This document shows positions 35,041 through 42,913 of a stretch of 46,049 bases of DNA, one piece after another. Under the pieces are notes generated by a model. It had not been told where the DNA came from and did not search any database. It saw only the letters and a program-made list of their open reading frames with translations. The stretch's first letter is position 1; each line of letters starts with the position of its first letter. Both the position numbers and the translations under genes were made by a program. Source of the DNA: Sphingomonas sanguinis (GTDB lineage: Bacteria > Pseudomonadota > Alphaproteobacteria > Sphingomonadales > Sphingomonadaceae); contig NZ_LDTE01000039.1 in assembly GCF_001476905.1 (NCBI RefSeq), positions 1 through 46,049 of the forward strand. The letters are read 5' to 3'.

Positions 35041-36060
35041 TCACAGCAGGACGGCGGTGTCGGGAGCTTCGCCGGTCGCGAAGCCGCCGGTGATCTTCCA
35101 CGCTGCCAGATCGATGATGGCGATCCGGTCATTCTCGAGTGCCGCGTACAGGATCGACCCTCCGGCGGGCAGGTTCAGACCCGGCGCGGCGGCGGGCAGC
35201 GCCAGTCGCGCTTCCTCGGCCAGCGTGGCGGGCGAATGGCGGGTCAGGCTCTTGTCGGCGGTGTTCGACACGATCAACCGGCCGTCCGCCTGCACGACCA
35301 CCCGCACCGCCTCGCCGCGCAGGGTGGTACGGGCACGCGGGCGCAGCGTCACCGCGTCGAGCGCGTGGAGCACGCCTGCCGGGCGGTCGATGACATAGAG
35401 CGTCCGCTCGTCGGGGCTGAGCGCCAAACCCTCGGGTGCCTGGCCGATATGCTGCTTGACGGGCGCGAAGCTGGCATCGTCGGGGTCGACCATGATAACG
35501 GTGCCGCTCATCGTGTCGGCGACATAGGCGCGCGAGCCATCCGCCTTCACCACGAAATAGTGACTGCGCGCGCCGCCGACCGGGATCATCCGGTCGGGGC
35601 CGTCGGCGGTGGCGGGCGCATCGAAACGGGCGAGCAGGCTGTCGCTTTCGGACAGCGCATAGAGGCGGCCCTTCGCGTCCATCCGCATTCCGTGCCAGCG
35701 GCGATGCGGCGCCAGGTCGATGGTGCGGGCAAGCTTGCGATCGGCCAGATCGATCGCCCAAAGCTGGTGCCCACCCTCGCCGCCGAATTGCCAGCCCTTC
35801 ACGCCGTAACCACCGATATAGGCGAAGCGTCCCGCCGGATCGGCGACCATCTCATGCGGTTGGGTGCCCAGCGGCACATGGCCGAGCGGACGCCCCTCGG
35901 GCAGGCTGTAGAAGGCGACTCGCCCCGCGCCCTTTTCCACCACGGCGAGCGAACGCGCCGGAACCGCCGCCTGGGCCCGCCGCCATGCCAGCGGCAGGAG
36001 GGAGGCCAAGCCCAGGGCGGCGACGCCCCACAGGCCCTGACGGCGATCGATCATGGGCAT
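35041..36060 (-). CDS. exported YncE/NHL-like beta-propeller protein
   Basis: A 339-residue protein with a signal peptide (DRRQGLWGVAALGLASLLPL..RRAQA), possibly Tat-type because of RR near the start. The rest repeats propeller blades, e.g. MVADPAGRFAYIGGYG, FVVKADGSRAYVADTMSGTVIMVD, GLALSPDERTLYVIDRPAGVLHALD and VVQADGRLIVSNTADKSL. AGGAG lies seven bases before the ATG at 36060; a second ATG is two codons later. Such proteins are often periplasmic scaffolds; no substrate is suggested. It is upstream of crtY by 48 bp and could be the first gene of that unit. Confidence 0.85.
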   Translation of the reverse strand: MPMIDRRQGLWGVAALGLASLLPLAWRRAQAAVPARSLAVVEKGAGRVAFYSLPEGRPLGHVPLGTQPHEMVADPAGRFAYIGGYGVKGWQFGGEGGHQLWAIDLADRKLARTIDLAPHRRWHGMRMDAKGRLYALSESDSLLARFDAPATADGPDRMIPVGGARSHYFVVKADGSRAYVADTMSGTVIMVDPDDASFAPVKQHIGQAPEGLALSPDERTLYVIDRPAGVLHALDAVTLRPRARTTLRGEAVRVVVQADGRLIVSNTADKSLTRHSPATLAEEARLALPAAAPGLNLPAGGSILYAALENDRIAIIDLAAWKITGGFATGEAPDTAVLL

Positions 36061-36218
36061 GGGGATACTCCTGGATGGCGCTGTGCTCGTCAGGTCAGAC
36101 GAGGGGCGGGCGGGGATGTTCCGCCGCCCAGGAGCCAAGGCCCGGCTGATGCGTCTTTTATGGCGCGGAAGGCGTGCCGCCAGTTGCGGTGAAACGGTCC
36201 ATTGAATAGGTGAGCTGC

Positions 36219-36650
36219 ATGATCCGTCCACTCAACGAAAGCGTCGCCGTCGCCCCCCAGATCCGGCCGGAGGATGTCGCCGCGATCAAGGCCGCGGGCT
36301 ACACCGCCATCGTCAACAACCGGCCCGATGACGAGGAGCCCGGCCAGCCCAGCGGCGATGCGATTCGCGCCGCCGCCGAGGATCAGGGGCTGGCCTATAC
36401 CGCCATCCCGGTGACGCCGGGCGGGTTCAGCCATGAAATGGTCGACCAGATGACCCAGGCGCTGGTCGAGGCCAAGGGGCCGGTGCTCGCCTATTGCCGG
36501 TCGGGCACGCGCAGCTGCAATTTGTGGGCGCTGGCGGCGGCGAAAGCCGGGCGCACCCCGACGCTGATCGTCATGCAGGCGGAAAGCGCCGGATACGATC
36601 TGTCCGGTCTGCGCCCGACGCTGGACGCGCTGGCGGACGCCGCCGGATGA
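36219..36650 (+). CDS. DUF442/TIGR01244 phosphatase-like protein
   Basis: A 143-residue protein of the beta-lactamase hydrolase-like (Blh N-terminal, DUF442) phosphatase family. NESVAVAPQIRPEDVAAIKAAGYTAIVNNRPDDEE is the characteristic opening; VLAYCRSGTRSCNLW contains the CX5R phosphate loop (Cys-R-S-G-T-R-S). Members are linked to sulfide or cysteine metabolism in some bacteria, but here the substrate is unknown. The ATG at 36219 has AGGTGA upstream; a GTG three codons earlier is possible. Its stop overlaps the next start (ATGA). Confidence 0.88.
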   Translation: MIRPLNESVAVAPQIRPEDVAAIKAAGYTAIVNNRPDDEEPGQPSGDAIRAAAEDQGLAYTAIPVTPGGFSHEMVDQMTQALVEAKGPVLAYCRSGTRSCNLWALAAAKAGRTPTLIVMQAESAGYDLSGLRPTLDALADAAG

Positions 36651-37048
36651 GCCTGCCCATCACCGGCGCACTGGCGGGCTGGGCGCTGGCCGGGCTGGGC
36701 GTCGGCACGGTCCTGGGCGGGGTCGGCATCGGCTGGCTGGTCCGCCATCGCCGCGACCGCCGCGTCGGCTCGCCCGAAGAGGTCGCGGCGGCGGCCGAGG
36801 CGGCGCTGGCGGGCTTTGCCGTCGCGGGCGCGGTGGTCGGAGCCGATGGGCAGGGCGCGCTGGCCGTTGCGCAGGACGGTCGCGTCGCGGCGATCAAGCT
36901 GCAGGGGCGGCGCATCGCGGTGCGCGAAATCCCCTGGGCGCGGGTCCGCTCGACCGCCGAGGGGATCGTGGCCGAAGTCGATGGCCGGTTCGGGCCGGTG
37001 ATGCTCGCCGGGGTCGACGTGCTGGATATCCGCCGCCTGCGCGCCTGA
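36647..37048 (+). CDS. membrane-anchored hypothetical protein
   Basis: A 133-residue protein translationally coupled to the CX5R protein (ATGA). One strong Gly-rich membrane helix lies near the N-terminus (about 5-32), followed by a basic RHRRDRR stop-transfer and an Ala-rich helix. The rest is a small soluble beta-domain (GALAVAQDGRVAAIKLQGRRIAVREIPWARVR, ...MLAGVDVLDIRRL). I do not recognise a family. Its conserved coupling suggests a shared job with the phosphatase-like protein. Confidence 0.65.
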   Translation: MSLPITGALAGWALAGLGVGTVLGGVGIGWLVRHRRDRRVGSPEEVAAAAEAALAGFAVAGAVVGADGQGALAVAQDGRVAAIKLQGRRIAVREIPWARVRSTAEGIVAEVDGRFGPVMLAGVDVLDIRRLRA

Positions 37049-37057
37049 TCCTGATCA

Positions 37058-37195
37058 TTCCTCCCCTGCAAGGGGAGGTGGCAGACCGAAGGTCTGACGG
37101 AGGGGTGTTCCGGTTGGAGAGGTTCGACCATCCTTGCAGATGGCGACACCCCTCCACCAGCTTCGCTGGTCCCCCTCCCCTTGCAGGGGAGGAAT
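37058..37195. repeat. REPIN-like inverted repeat, copy F
   Basis: The clearest class-1 copy: terminal hairpin CCTCCCCTGCAAGGGGAGG (37060-37078), first hairpin CAGACC/GGTCTG (37082-37096), GACGGAGGGGTGT arm, 40-bp spacer, ACACCCCTCCACC arm, second hairpin ACCAGC/GCTGGT (37156-37170) and the closing terminal hairpin. It separates converging genes (membrane hypothetical and cfa). Confidence 0.88.
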
Positions 37196-37201
37196 TTCCC
37201 C

Positions 37202-38428
37202 TCAATCCCGCAGAGCGCGTTCGCCTTCGTACATATAGTCGCGCGTGACCGGGACCGAGAGGCGCCCGCGCGTCAACTGCACCTGATAGTTGCACAGCCC
37301 GCCATTGCGGAACGCCGCGCCCGCGCCCGCCAGATAGAAGAGCCACATGCGATAGAAGCGTTCGTCGTACAGCTCGACGATGCGGTCCTTCGCGGCTACC
37401 GTCCGGTCGTACCAGATGTCGAGCGTCCAGCCATAATGGCAGCGCAGCACCTCGACATCGGTCAGGAACATGCGCAAGCCTTCCTGCGCGCGGACGATCT
37501 CCGACAGCGCCGGGTTGTAGCCGCCCGGGAAGATATACTTGGTCGTCCAGTCGTCGGTGACGCCCGGCCCGTTCAGCCGCCCGATCGTGTGGAGCAGCAT
37601 CACACCGTCCTCGGTGAGGAGGTCGCGGCACTTGCGGAAGAAGGTGCGATATTGCGGCGGGCCGACATGCTCGAACATGCCGACCGAGACGATGCGGTCG
37701 AACTGCCCCTCGACGCGGCGATAGTCGATCAGCTCGAACTTCACCTTGTCCGACACACCCAGCGCCTCGGCCCGGGCGCGGGCGACCTTCAACTGTTCCT
37801 CGGACAGGGTGACGCCCAGCACTTCCGCGCCGCATTTCTGGTGGAGATACAGCGCCATTCCGCCCCAGCCGCAACCGATATCGAGGACCTTCATCCCCGG
37901 CTGGATCGCCAGCTTGGCGGCGATATGCGCCTTCTTGTCGCGTTGCGCCCGCTCCAGATCGTTCTGCGGATCGGTGAAGTAGGCGCAGCTATATTGCTTG
38001 TCGGTGTCGAGGAAGAGTTCGTACAGCGTGCCCGACAGGTCGTAATGATGGGCGACGTTCTTTTTCGACCGGCGCTCCATGTTGATCCGGTCGATGCGGT
38101 GCTTGATCGCGCCTGCCGCCCGGACGAAGCGCGACGGATTCAGGTTCGCGCGACCCGCTTCCCATTTGTCATTGGCGGTCAGCAGCTCGACGAGATCGCG
38201 GACATCGCCCTTCTCGACGACCAGCCGGCCGTCCATGAAGCATTCGCCCGCCGCGAGGGCGGGATTGCGCACGATCTGCCCGGCGACGCGGGCGTCGGTG
38301 AAGCGGATCGCGACATCGGGATAACCGGGTTCGGGCGAGCCGAACTCGCGGACCTTTCCATCATGATGGGTGAGAGACAGGCGGCCCTTGCGGACCGCGC
38401 GCGACAGAAAGAGATCGATCAGCGCCAT
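37202..38428 (-). CDS. cfa: cyclopropane-fatty-acyl-phospholipid synthase
   Basis: A 408-residue SAM-dependent enzyme that adds a methylene bridge to unsaturated phospholipid acyl chains. N-terminal lipid-binding part begins ALIDLFLSRAVRKGRLS. The catalytic part has HHYDLSGTLYELFLD, KVLDIGCGWGGMALYL (SAM loop), GVTLSEEQLKVARARAE, SVGMFEHVGP and TKYIFPGGYNP. Length is typical. Cyclopropane lipids often rise in stationary phase or stress, but no promoter evidence supports this here. Confidence 0.95.
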   Translation of the reverse strand: MALIDLFLSRAVRKGRLSLTHHDGKVREFGSPEPGYPDVAIRFTDARVAGQIVRNPALAAGECFMDGRLVVEKGDVRDLVELLTANDKWEAGRANLNPSRFVRAAGAIKHRIDRINMERRSKKNVAHHYDLSGTLYELFLDTDKQYSCAYFTDPQNDLERAQRDKKAHIAAKLAIQPGMKVLDIGCGWGGMALYLHQKCGAEVLGVTLSEEQLKVARARAEALGVSDKVKFELIDYRRVEGQFDRIVSVGMFEHVGPPQYRTFFRKCRDLLTEDGVMLLHTIGRLNGPGVTDDWTTKYIFPGGYNPALSEIVRAQEGLRMFLTDVEVLRCHYGWTLDIWYDRTVAAKDRIVELYDERFYRMWLFYLAGAGAAFRNGGLCNYQVQLTRGRLSVPVTRDYMYEGERALRD

Positions 38429-38446
38429 ACGGCACGCCCTAGTGTC

Positions 38447-39190
38447 TTAAATTCCGGCGTACCAGTCATAATCGACGTGATCTTCCCAATATCCGCCCTT
38501 GCCCAAACCTATGTTGGACAAACTTTCGACCGCATCGATCCGCATCAGATATTTGGCGTGCTTGTATCCCAGCTGTCGCTCGACCCGCAGGCGTAAGGGC
38601 GCGCCGTGCCCGACGTCGAGCATCCGACCGTTCATGCCCCAGGCCAGGATCGTCTGGGGGTGGAAGGCGTCGATCAGGTCGATCGATTCATAATAGGGCT
38701 GTCCGCCATAAAGGTCGGCGCAGGTGAAGACGACATAGCGTGCCCGCGTGCTGATATCGGCGGCCTTCAGGATGCTGCCCAGCATCGGCCCCGTCCATTC
38801 GCCGATCGCGCTCCACCCCTCGACGCAGTCATGGCGGGTGATCTGGCGGCGCGCGGGGAACTCGCCGATCTGGCGCAGCGATAGCGACAGCGGCTTAGCC
38901 ACCAGCCCGCCGACCTTCAGCCGCCAGTCCTCGAACCGATTGGCGACCAGCGCGGCATATTCGGGCGTGCCGGGATTGCGCGTGCCGTTGGTGCGGAAGA
39001 AGGGCGACATCTGGTCGCGGCGATATTCGGGAGCGAGCGCGCCTCGGTCCATCAGCGCGCGTTGCAGCCCTTTCTGCATATCCTCGCCCGCGAACAGGAT
39101 CTTCCGGGCGGTCGGCTGCTGGATCACCTTGTCGCAGCCCGCGAGGAGCAGCCCGGCGCCGCCGGTCAGGATGGTGCGACGTCCTATCAT
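38447..39190 (-). CDS. Tat-exported molybdopterin oxidoreductase, lipoprotein-like
   Basis: A 247-residue protein of the sulfite-oxidase/YedY superfamily. It starts with a twin-arginine signal (IGRRTILTGGAGLLL) that ends in LLAG-C19, a lipobox, so it may be lipid-anchored outside the cytoplasm. RHDCVEGWSAIGEWTG contains the Cys ligand to molybdenum, and YESIDLIDAFHPQTILAWGMNGRMLDVGHGAPLRLRVE is the pterin-binding tail of the family. It overlaps the cytochrome b gene (ATGA), its presumed electron partner. Analogous to MsrP-MsrQ, though not that pair in sequence. Confidence 0.9.
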   Translation of the reverse strand: MIGRRTILTGGAGLLLAGCDKVIQQPTARKILFAGEDMQKGLQRALMDRGALAPEYRRDQMSPFFRTNGTRNPGTPEYAALVANRFEDWRLKVGGLVAKPLSLSLRQIGEFPARRQITRHDCVEGWSAIGEWTGPMLGSILKAADISTRARYVVFTCADLYGGQPYYESIDLIDAFHPQTILAWGMNGRMLDVGHGAPLRLRVERQLGYKHAKYLMRIDAVESLSNIGLGKGGYWEDHVDYDWYAGI

Positions 39191-39933
39191 TCGGGAACCC
39201 TCCAGCGGCCGGTAATCATTGAGCGGAGTTCGTTGAGCGGCCCGGCCAGGATGACCAGCACCAGATGGACGATCAGGAACAGCGCCAGCAGCGTTGCCGT
39301 GATAAAATGGATCGACCGCGCTGATTGCCGTCCGCCCAGCAGGTCCAGCACCCAGGGCCAGGCCGCGTTCATGCCCGGCGATAGCGCGATGCCGGTCAGG
39401 ATTGCGAGCGGCAAGGCGATGAACAGCACGCCCGCATAGCTCAGCTTCTGGAACAAGTTATAGGCACGCGGATCGCGCTCGTCGTGAAAGCGGAACGCCA
39501 GATGCCGCCGAAAATCGGCCCAGATCGCGGCGGGCCGCAACTCGCGCCCCCGGATACGCAAGTCGCGCTGGAAATGCCGCGTCGCCAGCCCGCCGATCAT
39601 ATAGGCGAGCAGCCCGAAGCCCAGCACCAGTGCGAAGAACAGATGCCAGCGCCGCGAGATCGCCAGATTGTAGCGCGCCGGGATGGTCAGCCAGTCCGGG
39701 AAATGGGGCAGGGTGGCCCAGGCGCGATCGAAATTCGCGCCATACCGCCCCCAATAGAGCCGGGGATGCGCGTTCGAGATGCCCAGCCCCGACCCCAGCA
39801 GGATCAGCACCGCGACCGCATTGACCCAATGCCAGATGCGAGTCACCACGCCATGGCGACGGATGACGGAACCCGGTTCAGCCGAAGCGGCTTCCGGGGC
39901 TCTTTCCGGCTCGGTCGGCGTTTCGGCTTCCAT
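39187..39933 (-). CDS. b-type cytochrome membrane subunit
   Basis: A 248-residue membrane protein of the cytochrome b561/NapH-like group with about four helices. Likely haem histidines lie in RIWHWVNAVAVLILLGSG, RRWHLFFALVLGFG, and SIHFITATLLALFLIVHLVLV. The ATG at 39933 has GGAG six bases upstream; an upstream GTG at 39957 is less likely. It precedes the Mo-oxidoreductase with a 4-nt overlap and probably feeds it quinol electrons. It is divergent from the flavin reductase, only 26 bp away. Confidence 0.88.
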   Translation of the reverse strand: MEAETPTEPERAPEAASAEPGSVIRRHGVVTRIWHWVNAVAVLILLGSGLGISNAHPRLYWGRYGANFDRAWATLPHFPDWLTIPARYNLAISRRWHLFFALVLGFGLLAYMIGGLATRHFQRDLRIRGRELRPAAIWADFRRHLAFRFHDERDPRAYNLFQKLSYAGVLFIALPLAILTGIALSPGMNAAWPWVLDLLGGRQSARSIHFITATLLALFLIVHLVLVILAGPLNELRSMITGRWRVPE

Positions 39934-39959
39934 TCCCACTCCCTTTCCGGTGACCATTC

Positions 39960-40580
39960 ATGATCGACAACTGGCATTTCTACGAACCCGTCAACGGTCA
40001 TGGGCTGGCGCATGATCCCTTGAACGCGATCGTCGCGCCGCGCCCGATCGGCTGGATCGGCAGCCGGTCGAGCGCGGGCGTCAACAATCTGGCACCCTAC
40101 AGCTTTTTCAACGTGTTCAACTACCGTCCGCCGCTGATCGGCTTTTCGTCGCAGGGGTGGAAGGACTCGGTCGCCAATGTCGCCGAGACCAAGGTCTTCA
40201 CCTGGAACCTGGCGACGATGGTGCTGGCCGATGCGATGAACGCCAGCGCGGCGATGGTCGGGGCGGAGGTCGACGAATTCATGCTGGCGGGCGTGACGCC
40301 CGAGGATGGCCGGATCGTACCCGCGCCGCGCGTCGCCGAAAGCCCGGTATCGTTCGAATGCCGCCTGACTCAGCTGATCCGGCTGGAGACCAAGGAAGGG
40401 CGCGAACTCGACCAGTGGCTGGTCATCGGCGAGGCGGTCGGCATCCATATCTCTGCCGACCTGATCGAAAGCGGCGTCTATCAGACGGCCCGCGCCCGCC
40501 CCATCCTGCGCGGCGGCGGCCCGGTCGACTATTTCGAGGTGACCGAGGCCGCGCGGTTCGAGATGCGTCGACCCGACTGA
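39960..40580 (+). CDS. flavin reductase family protein
   Basis: A 206-residue FMN-binding protein of the flavin-reductase-like split-barrel family. It opens WHFYEPVNGHGLAHDPLNAIVAPRPIGWIGS, a pattern of the FMN site, and has NLAPYSFFNVFNYRPPLIGFSS and TWNLATMVLADAMNASAAM. Members reduce free flavin or act with partner monooxygenases; none is visible. It starts 26 bp from the divergent cytochrome gene, so their promoters must overlap or lie inside the reading frames. Confidence 0.92.
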   Translation: MIDNWHFYEPVNGHGLAHDPLNAIVAPRPIGWIGSRSSAGVNNLAPYSFFNVFNYRPPLIGFSSQGWKDSVANVAETKVFTWNLATMVLADAMNASAAMVGAEVDEFMLAGVTPEDGRIVPAPRVAESPVSFECRLTQLIRLETKEGRELDQWLVIGEAVGIHISADLIESGVYQTARARPILRGGGPVDYFEVTEAARFEMRRPD

Positions 40581-40683
40581 TCCAAAGGATGCGGGGATGG
40601 AACGAAATCACGTCGGGTGCGATCCATCCATCATCTGTCGGGCAGGCGATAACGCATGAGGCCCGGCAATGGAGGAGAGACCT

Positions 40684-41217
40684 ATGAAGCCGTTCATTCC
40701 CCTCATGGCGGTCGCCGCGCTGTCGCTGGCGGCATGCGATCAGAAGACCGGCTCGACCACGGTCACGTCCAACGCCGCGACTGGTGAAGTCAAAGAAACC
40801 GAAACCGGTGCAGGCTCGCCCGTCGCCAAGCTGCAGCCCGGCAAGTGGGAGATCAAGACCCAGGTCAGCGACCTCAAGATGGAGAATATGCCCAAGGGCG
40901 TCAGTTCGACGCCGCCTGCGGCGACCAACACCGTCTGCCTGACCGCCGAACAGGCCGCCAAGGGCCCCGCCGAACTGCTGAAGGGTGCGCAGTCCGACTG
41001 CACCGTCACCAGCTCGACCTTTGCGGGCGGCAAGGTGGAAAGCGACCTGACCTGCAAGCTGCCCGGCAATATGACGATGAAGAGCAAGACCAAGGGCAAT
41101 TTCACCGAAACCAGCTTCACCACCGATCAGGAGATGGAGATGTCAGGCGCCCACGCCATGTCGCAAAAGGTGCATAGCGAAGGCCGCCGCATCGGCGAAT
41201 GCGACGCGGCCAAATAA
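40684..41217 (+). CDS. DUF3617 lipoprotein
   Basis: A 177-residue lipoprotein (MAVAALSLAAC, Cys19; GGAGAG eight bases before the ATG). The mature domain has the DUF3617 pattern: LQPGKWEIKTQVSDLKMENMP at the start, TNTVCLTAEQAAKGPAELLKG, then DCTVTSSTFAGGKVESDLTCKLPG and a closing C in GECDAAK. Such domains bind hydrophobic ligands in other families by inference only. Function unknown. A weak GC-rich hairpin follows. Confidence 0.88.
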   Translation: MKPFIPLMAVAALSLAACDQKTGSTTVTSNAATGEVKETETGAGSPVAKLQPGKWEIKTQVSDLKMENMPKGVSSTPPAATNTVCLTAEQAAKGPAELLKGAQSDCTVTSSTFAGGKVESDLTCKLPGNMTMKSKTKGNFTETSFTTDQEMEMSGAHAMSQKVHSEGRRIGECDAAK

Positions 41218-41228
41218 CATGCGAAGGG

Positions 41229-41251
41229 GGCCGGGGCGCACTGTCCCGGCC
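41229..41251 (+). terminator. possible terminator after DUF3617
   Basis: GGCCGGG (41229-41235) pairs with CCCGGCC (41245-41251), 9-nt loop, but only TTAA follows, so termination would be weak or Rho-assisted. The rest of the 270-bp gap to the next gene has no other feature I can support. Confidence 0.4.
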
Positions 41252-41487
41252 TTAACATCACCCACTAAAATGGATTGTATTTGGTATTAGAATGGGCTTA
41301 GGGGCGTGCCCGTGTCGCTGCGGCGACGGGAGACGCGCGATGGCTTGACGAGAATGCCGACGGATATTTGCGCCGGATCATGGTCTGGCCGCCGGTCATG
41401 GATGCGTGACGACCCGGGGGGGCTGACACCACATGGATCAGGACGACAATTTTCACTTCGCCCGGCTTGCGAAGTGGGGTGCCGGAC

Positions 41488-41973
41488 ATGTGGCCCATAG
41501 AAGGCCCTCAGTCGCTTATGTTGCAAGACTTGCGCGAGCTTCATCACTCCTTGCGGGCGCTGATGCAGGAGCATCGGGCGCTGTGCGAAGCACCCTCTCC
41601 CGATAGCCATGCGCTGGGGCATATTCGTTGGCGATTGGCGCATTCCAGCCGCCAGCGGATGACGTTTCTCCATGATGTCGTCTTCGTCACGGCCGAGCGC
41701 CATGCCGATGTCCCGGGCGCGGCCGATATGCTGTCGTACAAGGCTGCGCTGCCGGCCTATCGCCAGCGAATTTCGACGTTTCTGGCGCGGTGGCCGATGG
41801 ACGCGATCATCGCCGAATGGAGTCTGTATCGTGCGGAGTCGGCGCGGTTTCGTCCCGAAATCCATCGCATGTTGCAGACCGAGGATCTGTTTCTGAGCAG
41901 ATTGGAGGGCGGTCTGGCGACATCCGGCCGGATCGAACCGCTGCGTCCGACAATCGCTCTTCAGGCGAGATAA
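41488..41973 (+). CDS. all-helical hypothetical protein
   Basis: A 161-residue protein that looks entirely helical. The opening LRELHHSLRALMQEHRALCE and HIRWRLAHSSRQRMTFLHDVVF, with several His and Glu, loosely recall hemerythrin-like bundles, but the ligand pattern is incomplete, so I give no function. The start is uncertain: ATG at 41488 has GTGGGG eight bases upstream; TTG at 41467 and ATG at 41518 are alternatives. It overlaps the converging TauE gene by 13 bp at the 3' end. Confidence 0.6.
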   Translation: MWPIEGPQSLMLQDLRELHHSLRALMQEHRALCEAPSPDSHALGHIRWRLAHSSRQRMTFLHDVVFVTAERHADVPGAADMLSYKAALPAYRQRISTFLARWPMDAIIAEWSLYRAESARFRPEIHRMLQTEDLFLSRLEGGLATSGRIEPLRPTIALQAR

Positions 41974-42722
41974 CCCCGATAGAAGAACACCGCCGTCGTC
42001 ACCGTGGTCAGCAGCAGCGTCCAGGCGCGGATCAGTCCGGCGGGCAACCGGCGTCCGATCAGCGCCCCGCTCCACCCGCCCAGGATGCCGCCCGCCAGCA
42101 TCGGCAGGCACTGGGCCCAGGCGACCATGCCGGTCAGCACGAAGACCAGCGTCGCTGCCGCATTGGCGGTCGCCAGCATCAGCGTGCGCGGGGCAGCGAG
42201 CTGGGCGGGATTGCGCCCGGACAGTAATCCCCAGGTGGCGGTCAGCATCATGCCGATGCCGCCGCCGAAATAGCCGCCATAGACACCCAGCACCGCCTGC
42301 GCGGCGATCAACGCACGCGGGCCCGGCGTGGCGATCCGCGCCAGCCAGTCCGATGCATGCCGCCCGCCCGCAATGGCGAGCGTCGCGACCAGCAACAGCC
42401 AGGGCACGATCAGGTCGAAGGCGCGCGGTGGGGTGAGGAACAGCAACAGGCTGCCCAGCAGCGCAAAGACGAAGGTCAGCGCCGCCATGCGCCGCATCGA
42501 CACGCCCATCACCGGCTCCAGGCCATGGCGATAGGCCCAGGCGCTCGCCATCGCGGCGGGCTGAAGCGCGACATTGGAGGTGGCATTGGCGACCGTCGAG
42601 GGCAGGCCCAGCGCGATCAGCGTCGGCATGGTCGAGAAACTGCCCCCGCCCGCCAGCGCATTCATCGCACCCCCGACAAAGCCCCCGGCGGCGGCCAGCG
42701 CGAGAAAGGTCCAGTCGGTCAT
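41961..42722 (-). CDS. TauE/SafE family sulfite exporter-like protein
   Basis: A 253-residue membrane protein with about eight helices. TauE/SafE hallmarks are near the start (AGGFVGGAMNALAGGGSFSTMPTLIALGLP) and in the second repeat (GVYGGYFGGGIGMMLTATWGLL), the two glycine-rich halves of an inverted-repeat transporter. These proteins move sulfite, sulfonates or related anions; substrate is unknown. It is followed by a class-1 repeat on its 5' side. Confidence 0.9.
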   Translation of the reverse strand: MTDWTFLALAAAGGFVGGAMNALAGGGSFSTMPTLIALGLPSTVANATSNVALQPAAMASAWAYRHGLEPVMGVSMRRMAALTFVFALLGSLLLFLTPPRAFDLIVPWLLLVATLAIAGGRHASDWLARIATPGPRALIAAQAVLGVYGGYFGGGIGMMLTATWGLLSGRNPAQLAAPRTLMLATANAAATLVFVLTGMVAWAQCLPMLAGGILGGWSGALIGRRLPAGLIRAWTLLLTTVTTAVFFYRGYLA

Positions 42723-42791
42723 CGGGTGGCGTAATGCATGGTGCGGCGCTTCCGTGCCTCAGGCGGGGGCGCGGGGCAAGCGTGCACTACA

Positions 42792-42907
42792 TTCCTCCCC
42801 TGCAAGGGGAGGTGGCAGCCCAAAGGGCTGACGGAGGGGTGTCGCCGCTAGCCGTAACACCCCTCCACTATGCTGCGCATGGTTCCCTTCCCCTTACAGG
42901 GGAGGAA
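42792..42907. repeat. REPIN-like inverted repeat, copy G
   Basis: Terminal hairpin CCTCCCCTGCAAGGGGAGG at 42794-42812, first hairpin CAGCCC/GGGCTG (42816-42830), GACGGAGGGGTGT arm, short spacer, ACACCCCTCCAC arm, second hairpin ACTATGC/GCATGGT (one mismatch), and the closing terminal hairpin that ends seven bases before the rlmN stop codon. It lies in the rlmN-TauE intergenic region. Confidence 0.85.
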
Positions 42908-42913
42908 AGATAA

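Noticed and set aside
33922..36192. A 756-codon open frame opposite crtY and the beta-propeller gene
   Set aside because: It spans two well-supported genes on the other strand and has no recognisable domain; it is a shadow of their codon use.
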